Shown here in pieces: positions 1 to 35,499 of a stretch of DNA of 64,000 nucleotides. The position numbers and the translations under genes are program-made. The notes under the pieces are model-generated. The model saw only the letters and a program-made list of their open reading frames with translations. It was not told the DNA's origin and searched no databases. The first letter of the stretch is position 1, and every line of letters begins with the position of its first letter. The stretch is from assembly GCF_033807715.1 (NCBI RefSeq), contig NC_084597.1, forward strand, positions 10,958,343 through 11,022,342. The letters are read 5' to 3'. The DNA is from Cololabis saira. Taxonomy: Eukaryota > Chordata > Actinopteri > Beloniformes > Belonidae.

Positions 1-278
1 AGGAACACAGTTAAAGGAAGAACCCCTGAGCAGTGGCGCCACCAGGGGGTGGCCAGGGGTGGCCATGGCCCCCCCCTAAAAAATTTACTGGCCACCCCAC
101 TTGCCTCAATGAAAAAAAAAAAAAAACACTTGCCGGTCACATAGATTCTATCGTCAGTTATGCGTTTCATCCCAAATCATTTGGGCCAAATCTAATAATA
201 AAAAATAAATAAAATAAATATATAAAAAAATAAGGTAAAATAAATGAATACAAATAAAAATATATATATTAAAAATGC

Positions 279-310
<32 letters not shown>

Positions 311-464
311 ATATATAACATTTTTAATATATAACGTCCCCCTCATCATTCAGCACACTGGTCTACTGATCCTGTCCAGCTGTGTGGCGTTTGCTCTTAT
401 GTCATAAGGTCATTTCTCATTTTGGTATTATTTGTTTGATATCTGAAGAGAGGGTTTCTTTCAG
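1..464. other. Unassigned AT-rich flank with a dinucleotide tract
   Basis: No coding exon was recognised. Bases about 40-105 are a GC-rich fragment with repeated TGGCCA/GGCCACCC words that looks like the end of a dispersed repeat. Bases about 278-302 are an (AT)n microsatellite inside a wider A/T-rich stretch. The last 10-15 bases form the pyrimidine-rich acceptor of the exon that follows. Confidence 0.5.
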
Positions 465-601
465 GCAACCATTGCAGCAGCCATCACAGAGAAGTCGCCT
501 TTCTCCACACCAACGAACAGAAAGCATGAAGCTAACCTGGCCAAAGCTGCGCTAGCGACAGCCAACTCTGATCACCTGACCATTTACACTGCATATCTGG
601 G
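465..601 (+). CDS. dhx29: Orphan DHX29-like DEAH-box helicase exon
   Basis: One open exon of 45 codons plus two bases sits between a good acceptor (TTTCTTTCAG at its left edge) and a GT donor at 602-603. The peptide begins ATIAAAITEKSPF, continues through NRKHEANLAKAAL and ends SDHLTIYTAYL. This is the HA2-proximal region of DEAH/RHA helicases and is closest, from memory, to DHX29, which helps 43S ribosomal complexes scan structured 5' leaders. The split last codon would supply the G of the family's AYLGWKK motif. The next exon should encode WKKAR-like residues, but none was seen on this strand before the oppositely oriented pstpip2 exons, and no upstream exon lies in the window. It may be a duplicated or relic exon, the edge of a broken gene, or a sign of mis-assembly. 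Family assignment is fairly firm; functionality is doubtful. Confidence 0.6.
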
Positions 602-964
602 GTATGGACAGTTTATTTTTCTCTAAACGTAAAAGGGAAAGGCCGTGGTAGTGTTCCCACCTCTTTAATGGCACCATTACAAAGAGGCCGATGCAACATC
701 CTGTTTTTGTGAAATTTAGTCAGAAGGTTTCTTTTTACTGTTCAGCTGATTTTATTTCAGTTGATCCATTGCATTGCCAGTTTATTAAATAGCTGTAGGT
801 TAAATAGTATCCATCAGTCATTAACCAGCGTGATTCTCATTAATATGCTTTTTTTTGTCCTCTTTGTCCACTACCCATCTATTCTTAAGCTTTACTCTTT
901 TTTCCATGACTGATATATCCAAGGTGATTTAGAAATCCAAACCTTCCACCTGCCTGCTTAATGC
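602..964. other. No gene recognised
   Basis: The sequence downstream of the orphan helicase exon is A/T-rich and unremarkable. I looked for a following helicase exon on the plus strand and did not find one. Confidence 0.4.
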
Positions 965-1450
965 TCTGCCTACAGTTTCAGTCAAAGCACTCACTGTTCA
1001 ATCTTCCCTCAACATCGGACATGTTCCATCAAGGCAGCCGCTGTCGCACCTACCATCAAAAAACCTGGTGCCGATCCATCCGACCTCAATATCCTTCGTT
1101 CAATCTCTAATCTTCCCTTCATGTCCCCAATCCTTGAACAGGTTGTTGCCTCTCAGCTCCACAAACACCTCAGTAATGACAACCTACACGAGCAATTCCA
1201 GACTAGCTTCCCCCCTCTCCACGGTGCAGAAACAGCTCTTTCGGAAATTACGGTTTACAATTCTTATCCTCCTAGATCTTACTGCAGCCTTTGACACCAT
1301 TCCTCAGAGCACCTTCTTAAACATAGTGGCATCCCTCTATGTCGCTCAGACACCAATCACTTGGTTCTCCTCATGTCTCTTTAGCCGCAAACAGTTCATA
1401 CAACTCAAGTCTCACACTTCAAATGAATTCCCTGCCACTGCTGGTGGGTG
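965..1450 (+). mobile_element. L2/Rex1-like LINE reverse-transcriptase fragment
   Basis: Conceptual translation across several frames shows the start of a non-LTR reverse transcriptase: ISNLPFMSPILEQVVASQL, then FQTSF, ETALSEI, and LLDLTAAFDTI. The next recognisable block reads RKQFIQLKSHTS. These match the order of RT motifs in fish L2/Rex1-type LINEs, where the palm motif is usually LLDLSAAFDTV. At least one frameshift is needed and the sequence stops before the catalytic DD motif. It is therefore a dead internal fragment. No poly-A or 3' tail was seen. Confidence 0.75.
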
Positions 1451-2022
1451 ACGTTGTCATGCCAACACACTCAGAAGAATGGCTACAGAAGTGTTTGAGT
1501 CTGGCCAAGAAAAACAAAAACTCTTTGAAATAAACAATTCAATTACATGTAAACCCATGGACAAGGCAAAGAAGATCACATTTAACTTTGTGATCTCCAC
1601 AACCGCGGCCTCAGAAAGTCCAGCCCTTGTCTGCATGATGACAGAGAGAAAAAAGTTCTATCTCATGTGATAAAAATGAAGACAAAACTTAAAACAGACA
1701 TGTTTATGGCTGCACACACATCTTCAAGATGGACCACATACTAATGACGAAGCATGGTAGTGTAAGTGTTATGGTTCAAGTTAACCTGAGCTATCGTCAT
1801 GTATTGAGTTATGCACCACATCAGTATTTGAAGATAAGACTGTCTTTGAAAATAGACACAAGCAAGATCTTAAGCAATCAAGAAACTTATCAGGAAATAC
1901 AATGACATGAAGAAATCAGTGGGTTATGTACTTCCCCAATCAAAACCGGGACTTGATTCTTGATCTAGCACTGGTCGACGGTTATTTAACGTCCACATGA
2001 AATTGTTTCTACTGAGGCAGAC
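1451..2022. other. No gene recognised
   Basis: Short open frames occur here but none resembles a known family or has convincing splice sites. The stretch ends at the TAA target-site duplication of the Harbinger-like element. Confidence 0.4.
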
Positions 2023-2025
2023 TAA

Positions 2026-2922
2026 GGGCCTGATTTACTAAGATCCTAAATAAAGAGTACTAAATTGCGTGTGCACTGAAAAAGTTTGCACGTGCTGTTG
2101 TTGTGTGTTTTGCGGGTGATCAACTAAGAATGCTTGTGCAATTGATAACAGGTGCAAACCGCAGTATTTAAATGAGGTGTTGCGTGTCTTACGGTTTGCG
2201 CCATGGAGAGTCTGGATGGAAAGCAGGATAGTCGCAAGCGCAAAATGAAATTTGACGAGTTGGAGTTAGAGATATTAGTGGAAGAGGCAAATAAACACAT
2301 TCATGAACTACAGCAAAGCAATTTAAACATTACCAAAAGAAACGCAATATGGGAGAAAATCTGCAATAGAATAAATGCAGTTGGTAAGACAAAAATAACA
2401 GCAGATGAGGTTAAATGAAGGTGGCAAGATATAAGGCGAAGAACTAAAGAAAAAGTGGCCTTTAATAAAACTTGTGCAACCATTTTTAAAATAACATGCA
2501 GCAGAATAAAGACTCTCTCTCTGCATATTCTTTGATTTTGGCGATGTCGCCTCCTTGCCACAATAACAGCAGCCATCGGTGCGTAATGCTGGGCAGATTA
2601 GCACCTTCCTTTCGAACGTATTAAATACAGACGCAATCACAATCCCCGCAATAACTTTCAGGCTTGGTAAATCTCATTGCGTGTGGTAAATGAACCTATT
2701 TGCATTTTCCCCTCCCAGTATTTAGCGCTTTCTGGCGGGTACGCCCCATATTGATTATTCATCAGGGCAAAAGTACTAAATGAACAGCGTGTGCTATTTT
2801 GCTCATTTGAGAGGCACAGTCCTCTTTGCACGCTGTTAGTAGATCAGCTTGCACATTGGTTTGCGGGTGATGTCAAGTTTGCACACGTTTTTACGCACGC
2901 AAACCTTTAGTAAATCAGGCCC
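2026..2922. mobile_element. Harbinger-like DNA transposon remnant with TAA target duplication
   Basis: Perfect 16-bp terminal inverted repeats (GGGCCTGATTTACTAA on the left, its reverse complement on the right) bound 897 bp. The flanks are TAA at 2023-2025 and TAA at 2923-2925. A 3-bp TWA duplication is characteristic of the PIF/Harbinger superfamily. The interior carries a remnant Myb/SANT-like gene, which Harbinger elements normally encode next to their transposase. No transposase DDE region was seen, so the copy is non-autonomous. Confidence 0.85.
2203..2418 (+). pseudogene. Harbinger-associated Myb/SANT-like DNA-binding protein, truncated
   Basis: The frame opens with MESLDGKQDSRKRKMKF and shows a trihelix-like pattern: ELEILVEEANKH in helix 1, RNAIWEKICNRINAV in helix 2, and ITADEVK before a TGA. 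Directly after the stop the same frame continues RWQDIRRRTKEKV, the expected third helix, so a nonsense change has cut the domain. Harbinger elements encode such a protein to help transposase enter the nucleus and bind DNA. Its position inside the inverted repeats supports this reading. At 71 codons before the stop it cannot form the full domain. Confidence 0.7.
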
Positions 2923-2925
2923 TAA

Positions 2926-3785
2926 GTTAGCTGTAGAGGTCAGGGATGCTCCTACACGTTCCAGAGAAGCGGGTTTTATCCAGTGTATTGGGGTTTTCTT
3001 CAAATATTCCACCTTTACTGGTAAGTAGGGTGTGAAGATAGCTGAAATGTTTGCTTGTTGAAATCCTTATTCACTTACATCTTATCTTTCATGCCTCAAC
3101 AGCTGACCAGAGTCTGCACAACAAAATTCACACAAATGAATGAAACTGGGGATGTAAAACCATAAACAATACAGAAATATGATAATGTCAATAAAGTAAA
3201 GAGAAAAAGTTGAGTTCAGAATTAAATGTGTTTTAATTCTGACTACGTCATGCAGTCCAAAGTTTGTAGCGTTTTCAGTTCACGGCAGGTTTCCAGTATA
3301 AATAAAGTGAAATCAAAAGTGCTAAAACTTCAACAGCCCCAACCCCAGAATTCAAAGAATATCCATCATCACACTTGGATTTTAATAACAGGATTGTTAA
3401 CATTCGGTATAAAAATAGGGCTGGCTGCACTTTTCAGGATGTTTTACAGGAAGTTAAAAACCGATCGAGTGCAGGGTCTAGTAACAGGAACAGGACTTTG
3501 AAGAGAAACACTGTTTTACAAGCGTGAGAAACCATTTCCAGTCATCAAAGTAGCGGTCAGCTACTTTCACAAATACAGGAAATGAAAACTGGAAACATGA
3601 AAAACATTATTTGGGTTTAAGAACTTTGGATAAGAAAAAAAAAGATCAAATAAATACAAAACTGGAAATACACCGAAATGCAGTTACATAAAAAAAATAA
3701 AGAAAAACAAATGGGAAGTCGGTCTGGACACTGGACATGACCTTTTGAATTAATACAAATTTTGGAAGATGTTATAGATTATGAT
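2926..3785. other. Downstream flank of pstpip2, no gene recognised
   Basis: This A/T-rich interval lies beyond the proposed pstpip2 poly-A signal. The longest open frame (about 3226-3501, plus strand) has no family resemblance and no splice or promoter support. Confidence 0.4.
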
Positions 3786-3791
3786 TTTATT
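3786..3791 (-). terminator. Probable pstpip2 poly(A) signal
   Basis: Plus-strand TTTATT reads AATAAA on the minus strand. It is about 125 bp downstream of the pstpip2 stop codon, which would make a short 3' UTR. AATAAA is frequent in this A/T-rich DNA, so use of this copy is inferred from position only. Confidence 0.45.
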
Positions 3792-3916
3792 TATGTGAAC
3801 AGTTGTGACACTTATTTTCAGTTGAATTGGATGGTATGTTTAGAGGAAACCACAAAGGAGGAAGTTGGGGGACATAATGAATCTGTTTATCAGCAAAGCT
3901 GAAGAAGATCTGGTTG

Positions 3917-28193
<24,277 letters not shown>

Positions 28194-28199
28194 AACTGC

Positions 28200-28460
28200 A
28201 AAGAAATAAGCTGCAGTATCGCAAGTTTTATCTCAGTCTAGTGTCAGGTCCTTCCGTGTGAGCGCACTGGCAGCAGTTTGAACCTACAGTTGCAGCAGAG
28301 GTGGTCAAACTGACGCATGCGCAGTTTTCATAAGGAGTCGCAGAACTAGGACTAGGATAAACAGATGATCAAACTCTTTGCGTTGCCGCCATCTAGTGGC
28401 TAACGTTGGCACTTGCAGGGCTGCAAGCCTACAAAGCAGACAATTACAAATTACAACATT
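28200..28460 (-). promoter_or_regulatory. Putative pstpip2 promoter region with NRF1-like site
   Basis: Positions 28312-28324 read GACGCATGCGCAG, very close to the palindromic NRF1 consensus GCGCATGCGC. It lies about 120-130 bp upstream of the pstpip2 start codon at 28193. The start codon is preceded on the minus strand by TTTCTTTGCAGTT, which could be an acceptor, so an untranslated first exon may lie in this interval. Upstream extent is limited by a transposon beginning at 28468. Confidence 0.5.
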
Positions 28461-28467
28461 TCTCAAT

Positions 28468-30200
28468 CAGGGCCGGCCCAAGCTACGACGGAGTATTAGG
28501 GCCAAACAAAAAAACAAAAAAAGGAAATTACGAGAATAAAGTCATAATGTAATGAGAATAAAGTCGTAAAATTACGAGAATAAAGTCATAATATTACGAG
28601 AATAAAGTCGTAAAACTACGAGAATAAAGTCATAATATTACGAGAATAAATTTGTAAAATTACGAGAATAAAGTCATAATATTACGAGAATAAAGTCGTA
28701 ATATATTATAAATATATAAATATAACTTCACAAGATGCTCAATATTCCTCATTTTAACACAGGGAGAAGAAGCTCTTCCTGTTAAGAGTTCTCATAAATT
28801 ATATTCTCATAATATTACGACTTTATTCTCGCAACATTACGACTTTATTCTCGTAATGTTACGACTTTATTCTCGTAATTTTACGACTTTATTCTCGTAA
28901 TATTACGACTTTATTCTCATAATATTACGACTTTATTCTATTACGACTTTATTTTCGCAACATTACGACTTTATTCTCGTAATTTTACGACTTTATTCTC
29001 ATTATATTATGATTTTATTCTCGTAATTTCCAATTTTTTTTGTCTTAGTTTGGCCCTAATACTCCATCGTACCAAGCCTCCATGGGGCCTTAAGCAAAAT
29101 TTGATTTGGGGGTCCTCTATTACTGCCAATAATACTGATTATTGATCATTCACACACCCACTATAAACTTATTTCATGTTCTTCCCTGTCATTACAAATA
29201 CACTTGTAAAACTAGATGTAAGAACTTTTTGTTGTAGTTAGATTGTAATCCACAGGGATTTAGACCATGGAAGCAGACAACAGATTAACAAATTTGCAGA
29301 AAAATCTTTCAATTTATATTTATCAAAGTCAGCAACTGCCCGTTCTGGCCACACAGAGAAGCACTAGATAAAAGGTCAAAGAACTGCACAGTTGCAGCAG
29401 TGTTGTTTCCATCATCCTATTGTCAGCCTGGCATGATTTTACCCATTTATGTTTTTAAATCTGAAATGGGAGCAAATTCAGCTACAAGAGCAGCCTGGGG
29501 TTGATTTATACTTATATTTAAAGTGATATAGTACTAAGTGTGATACTGAGTGTCATCTACAGTGTAGGCCTACGAAAAGAAACAAAATAATCAAATAGAT
29601 CATTTATAAACCATTTACTGTAAACACATTATCTACTTTATTTTTGGTTTTAAATAAACTGCAACAGCAAGGTGCAACAACAATTTGAAGTGGAACAACA
29701 ATAATTAAGTGCAACAACAAAGTACTACAAAAACTAGAACTATAATTAAAATCACTCAACTTAGATAAACAGTACCTCGTCAATATGTTCTCCATATAAG
29801 AATAAATTCAAAATGTACAAAAACAGACATTATTAAAGAGAATAAACAAATAAAATCAAACAAATACTTAAATAATGATGTAAATGAACAGAGGTACCAG
29901 AAACAAGGTAATGAAAATTGTTTAAAAATAAAATATTAAGTTAAATAATTAGATCTGAAAATTATGTAAAAATGTGCAAAAGCTTTGGTAAAATTAGGGG
30001 AAAAAAATCTAAATAATTAAATAATCTAAATTATTGTGTTTTTGTACAATGACATACCTTTATATGTATGAATCATCACTCACACATAAAAAAAAATTGT
30101 ACCGGTATTTTTTATTTTATTTTTTTACTCTTGGGGGCCCCCTAGTGGTCACGGGGCCCTAAGCAGCTGCTTAGTTCACTTATGCCTTGGGCCAGCTCTG
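28468..30200. mobile_element. hAT element, CAGGGCCGGCCCAAG ends, hosting a nested element
   Basis: The left end is CAGGGCCGGCCCAAGC and the right end CTTGGGCCAGCTCTG. Exact 8-bp duplications TTCTCAAT flank it at 28460-28467 and 30201-30208. An element of another family sits at 28484-29071, only 16 bp inside the left end. The remaining interior is A/T-rich with GGGGCC-rich subterminal words and no recognised coding. It abuts the pstpip2 promoter region. Confidence 0.92.
28484..29071. mobile_element. Palindromic element built of ATAAAGTCGTAA tandem units, copy 1
   Basis: The ends are TACGACGGAGTATTAGGGCC and GGCCCTAATACTCCATCGTA. Identical 6-bp flanks CCAAGC lie at 28478-28483 and 29072-29077. 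The left half repeats units of about 20-21 bp (ATTACGAGAATAAAGTCGTA) and the right half repeats their complement, so the whole can fold back on itself. Six-bp duplications do not fit hAT; the superfamily is undetermined. Confidence 0.85.
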
Positions 30201-30208
30201 TTCTCAAT

Positions 30209-32380
30209 TATAATTATTTCCAGTGTTACTATGTCTTACAGCAAATTAAATTTCAAAAATGCTTTATTAATCCCAAAAGAGAAAAAAATTGTGTATTATT
30301 ATTATTATTAAAAAGTGAAATCCTCCAAGATATACCCACACAAAAGCCCCTCCGTGTCAGATCCCTGTCCTTGTCCCTTGTCCTTCTCTTCACAGTTAAA
30401 TTACACTGTAATCTTTAATATTCGGTCCATAATACAACATACACCATCTGAGCCTAATGCAATAGTGATTTTGTTTAGCTTGCTAGCCTCTGTCCTACTG
30501 ATGCCCAAATACAAGGCTGACCTCATGACCTTTGCTACTCTTTTAGTCTGGAAACTAATCTTAGGGAGATGGACATGTGCACAATATGGAATCATCTTAA
30601 ACTTCTGAAATAAACTCAGTAAACCTCTGAACGTCTGTATTTTTGTGTCACTGCATAGTCTGTAAACATTCTGAATAAGTATAGAAAACACTGTACAAAT
30701 CCACGTCCTTTGTGCTTTTATTTGACAAAACTTCCGGTAGGATACAGCGCTTTTAAAATAATTTCCTTTTTGTTTCGTTGGGTTGTCTGTCTTTTTTTGT
30801 AATCTGTGGAGTCTGGAGAAAATAAGTGTTCTATCAAAATTTAAATGACATCGATATTTATTTTGTTCTGGGTCTTCCCCGGGGTCTCCTCCTCGATCCT
30901 TACCAGTATTTATTTTTCTTTATTCACAAAATAAATAAAGATGTAAACAGAAACTAGAGTGATAAGACTAGATGTGAAATGATTAATCAATTGGTTGATT
31001 ATCGGTTCATTTTCAATAATCTGCATTGGCAGATGAAAAACCTATATGTAGTATATTTAACAGTATACTGTAATTTGTCAGATCAAGCAAAATGACAAAA
31101 GACCTAACAATGAGGTCAATAGGCTAGTTTATCAGAATATCAGATTACAACTCATGGAAGGAGTAAACAGAGACTGACAGGTTTGCTAGTGCCATATATA
31201 TATTGTGCAACTTAGTAATTTCTGTCCAGGAGCTTCTGACACAACAACAAAAACTTTATCGTCACACAGAAAAAGACTAAACATATTGTAGGTTGAGTAA
31301 CACTGATAAGCATGTTTGCAGTACATTCACCACTAAAACATCCTCTATGGTTACACACACTACTTCAGGATGGCAATTATAGACAACATGAAAACATTTG
31401 ACAATGCTGCTATCAGGCTTTTAAAATGTTTCAGCAAAAACCTAGCAGCACCCACTTCAGCCATGTAACACAACTGGAGTGTAGGAACTGATTGAACAGT
31501 CTTGGATATGACAAAACAAACAGGAGGTACAAACATGACACGGGTGGAAATTGTTACAGCAGTCAAAGAGGGAGGGACAATGAGGTGCATGTGAACAAGC
31601 AAAGGACCGTAAAAACAGCAAAAGGGAGAACAGGAGCTTCACAAGAAAACAAAATGAACCACAATAGTTTTCATACCTATTTAAAGTAGAGAGCTGATGC
31701 AATTTTGTAAAAAAAATAAAGACATTAACCAAGCCTTTTTGCCATTTGAGTCTTTAGTTATGAACAAGTAATGTCTATGAGGGGCCACTCACTACAACTT
31801 ACATATTCAAGAGCGGTCAGAAGTTGAAATGCATATTTAAATGTCCCACTTTTAGTTACCCTGTGAAAAACTAAATATGTGAAATTATGCATTCTATTTA
31901 TAGGTCATGACAAGTGATCAATGTATCCTACTTAAAATGTTGATTCTATATTTATGAGTTAACTGCTTTAGCTGGAGTTCAGTTAGATAAATATACCTTT
32001 CAATCTCGTAAATTATTTCAGTGTTTCAGATTTATTGTGAAATATTCTGAAGGATTGTGAAGTTGGAAAACACTAAACTTAACTAATGTTTCTTTCAACG
32101 TTTCTCTTTTGTTTAAATCATGTCTTTAACACTGTTGGCCATAAGGTTTGAATGTTGTTTTCGGAAACATTCCTCATTTTCATCATTCTTTCATGAGAAA
32201 AGGTTATAAAAAGATTCACTGCAACTGGTACAACAGGCTACATTTTTTAAAAAAAGGAGCTGACAGGAAAATAATTGAGCCCAATCTCAGAGCCAGATTT
32301 CACTGATCCATGCATCCATCCACCCATTTGCACTTATCCACATTCAGGTCACGGGGACAACAGCCTAAGCCGGCGGTATT
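30209..32380. other. Intergenic, no gene recognised
   Basis: There is no convincing exon, RNA gene or bounded element. Short open frames on both strands (for example 31457-31732 minus) lack family resemblance. Confidence 0.4.
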
Positions 32381-33430
32381 GAATTTTGGTCCTCAGGGTC
32401 CGCCGTCCAGCATGTTTTAAATGGCTCCCAGCTCTAACGGACCTAATTCAAATGAATGGATCATTACCACACTGGTGAGAGGTTGTTGGTGACTTTTAGT
32501 TTTAATAAGGTGTGTTAGAGCTGGGTAGCATCTAAAACAGGGGTGTCAAATGTGCGTCCCCGGCGGGCCGCATGCGGCCCGAGAGAGATTTTCATGCAGC
32601 CCGCGAGAAGTTTCCAACGCAAAAAAACGAAATGTTAATTTACTAAAAAGGAAGGCATAAATAATTGCCATGAATCGCAGCATATCCGATAACATATTTC
32701 TTCTACAAATCCATCGTTAATCCACAAAGAGAGCAGTTTGACATATTTTTTTAGTTTTCTAGAATGCATTTGCCGATTTCATTTCTTTGTAGACGGTCGT
32801 TTATTTTTATTAACTGACTATTATATATTTTCGCAGGAAAAATATCACTGCTAAAAAAGATGATAGAAGATATTTATTCTGAGAATTTCAGTTTTGAATA
32901 CGAGGATAGTGACAAAGTAAAACAGTTTCACAGAAGTGCTGACTTTTTCGGCACACTGGCATAAATATCCGCGCCAATTTTTAAAATTAAATACACTTAA
33001 TTGTACTGGAAAAATCTCTAAATCACAAAGAAACACTCTCGGATGTAATAAGAAAGATTTTGCTTTTAATTCAATTTCCTATAAAAAAAGCGAAATATAA
33101 AAAAAACATACTTGTTTCTGTTTATCTTGTAAAATTATATTAAAAGTATCTTACATAATTTGAAAAAAAACGAGAAATTTCAAGAAAAGATCCTGAAGAA
33201 ATATATTTTACACAATTAGAGTGTAAACAAAGTGCATATTTCCTTTAAAATGAACTAAACCGATATTGGATTAGATAACAATAGTAAAAAAAAAAAGAAT
33301 TAGAAAAAAAAAAATTTGCATCGTTTTTGTTATTTTGAGCGTGCGGCCCGCGAGAAAAAAATTGGTCAAATCCGGCCCGCCAAGCAAAATGAGTTTGACA
33401 CCCCTGATCTAAAACATGCAGGACAGTAGA
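32381..33430. mobile_element. Composite element: outer host arms around the hAT at 32538-33406
   Basis: The flanks of the inner hAT (GGTCCTCAGGGTCCGCCGTC on the left, CATGCAGGACAGTAG on the right) are diverged relatives, in reverse orientation, of the arms of the element at 60742-61805. The outer ends are eroded and no outer duplication was found. Confidence 0.5.
32538..33406. mobile_element. hAT element, CAGGGGTGTCAAA ends, copy 1
   Basis: The ends are CAGGGGTGTCAAATGTGCG and TTTGACACCCCTG. Exact 8-bp duplications ATCTAAAA flank it at 32530-32537 and 33407-33414. GCGGGCCGCATGCGGCCCG words lie near the left end. It is an inverted sister of 60794-61651 with high similarity throughout. No coding was recognised. 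Confidence 0.92.
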
Positions 33431-33716
33431 GCACAAAGGCCAGAATTCACTACTCTTAAAGCCCCTCTCCTTGACCCTTTCCTCTTTGGGTCTTCTGAGG
33501 AAATACTGGAGTATTCCCAACCCAGCCCAACCACCTCAACTCACTACTCTTCATATGGAGAAGCAGCAACTTCACTCCAGGTCCCTCTAACCCTCACCAT
33601 ATCCCCAATGGAGAGTACAAGATTACTTTTTTTTTTAATTAAATAGTTATATATTGCCACGGAAAAGGGATAAAAATGATTATTCTAAATTTAAATATAC
33701 AAATACAAAAAGATAA

Positions 33717-34625
33717 GATTAAGATAAGAAAAGATTGTCCTTTATTTCTCCCTCAATGGGGAAATTCACTTTGTGCAGCAGGAGTACACTCAACACACAT
33801 ATGCAGGGAGGGGTAAAAAAAAAAGTAAAGAATATAAAATTATAAAATATAAACAGTATATACATTGGAATCAAAAATAAAAAGTAGTGCAGTACGGGAA
33901 ATAAAGAAAAACAGTGCAAAAAAAGCAGGTAGGATGTTTATGAGGTAGGCAGATTGCACATGTTGTTATTGCACATGTTGTTAATGCACATGTTGTTATT
34001 GCACATGTTGTTATTGCACATGTTGTTATTGCACATGTTGTTAATGCACATGTTGTTAATGCACATGTTGTTATTGCACATGTTGTTAATGCACATGTTG
34101 TTAATGTACATGTTGTTATTGCACATGTTGTTATTGCACATGTTGTTAATGTACATGTTGTTATTGCACATGTTGTTATTGCACATGTTGTTAATGCACA
34201 TGTTGTTATTGCACATGTTGTTAATGTACATGTTGTTAATGCACATGTTGTTAATGCACATGTTGTTAATGTACATGTTGTTATTGCACATGTTGTTATT
34301 GCACATGTTGTTAATGCACATGTTGTTATTGCACATGTTGTTAATGTACATGTTGTTATTGCACATGTTGTTAATGCACATGTTGTTATTGCACATGTTG
34401 TTAATGCACATGTTATTGCACATGTTGTTAATGCACATGTTGTTAATGCACATCATGTAATTGCACATGTTGTTATTGCACATGTTGTTATTGTCCACAT
34501 TACTACTGTGAGCAGTTCTGGTTGTACAGTCTGATGGCAGCGGGGAGGAAGGACTTGCGATGCCTCTCAGTGACGCGGTCGCTGATGGAGCTCCATCCAG
34601 CATACAGCTGTCTGCACATTCTGTC
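33717..34625. repeat. Dispersed fish repeat containing a 15-bp minisatellite
   Basis: The left part (CCTTTATTTCTCCCTCAATG, GGGGAAATTCACTTTGTGC) and right part (GTACAGTCTGATGGCAGCGG) read like the two ends of a common teleost interspersed repeat. They surround the minisatellite at 33954-34490. The right part resembles 51855-51930. The class could not be assigned from sequence alone. Confidence 0.45.
33954..34490. repeat. 15-bp minisatellite, about 36 units
   Basis: Units are TTGCACATGTTGTTA with variants ATTGCAC, AATGCAC and AATGTAC. The 15-base period keeps every frame open, so long open frames of Met-Leu-Leu or Asn-Met-Cys repeats appear on both strands; these are artefacts. Each unit contains the palindromic E-box-like CACATG. 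Confidence 0.96.
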
Positions 34626-35499
34626 ATAAGTAGTAAAAAAAACCTTAATGTGATGCCCATTGTACAGGAATTTACTGATGACCCAGTTATGTTTTAATAG
34701 GTACAGTATTATCTTTATTTTACCTCTGACTAATCAACACTTAAATAACCTTTCTTTAAATGATGTAATGTGACAGCAATTCCTGCAACTCTGAGATTAC
34801 CCTGCACCAAACATGAGGGGTTTTTTTATGGTATTTACCAGTTCCTGTTTCCAGAGGGCAGGAAGATCCAGATCATGTCATAACTTGTTCACAATGCTGA
34901 TAGCGTACTACGATGCCGTCATACCGAGATCATTTTCCATTTAGAGCAAATGTTTTTATAGCAACGTTCCTGGAATATGGAACATGTCAATGATGTACTT
35001 GTTATTTTGAATAGTTTGCTTTATAGTATTAGTATTATATAGCTGTATATAGTTCATACAATGTCACTGTTGTTCTGAACATCCTGAGAAGAAGCCAGTG
35101 TGTAATTACAGTATCTTATCATCACTATCAGGTTGTCAGGACAGCTCCTTTAAACTCTCATTATGTGTTCACACTGTTCTCTGATGGAGAAAAATAAAAA
35201 CAAATCTTTATGGTGGGATCATGTCAGTGTAATTTTGTTATTCACCAAAAAACTGAGAGAAGTTGGGAAAGAGTCTTGGATCATGTGATGTGATTCGTCA
35301 CAGATTGTTTCTTTCACTTTCCATACTAGAACTTTAACTTTATTTAAAAAAACATTGAAAAGAAGGATGATTTCCTTATATTAAATTAATGAGTGGCTTG
35401 ATGTTGATTTGGGTATTTATTTAATTGGTGATTTCCTTTGATTTTTTAAGGATGAAGGTAACATGTAGACTGCACCTTTATTTTAAAAATCTTTTATTT
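34626..35499. other. Intergenic, no gene recognised
   Basis: A/T-rich sequence with no bounded element or plausible exon. Confidence 0.4.

Noticed and set aside
28500..29040. CRISPR-like array of regularly spaced about 20-bp units
   Set aside because: Units are contiguous without unique spacers, occur in both orientations within an inverted-repeat transposon, and the genome is vertebrate.
33938..34660. 240-codon minus-strand and 168-codon plus-strand open frames
   Set aside because: Both arise from a 15-bp minisatellite whose period is a multiple of three, so no stop can occur; there is no domain, splice site or promoter.
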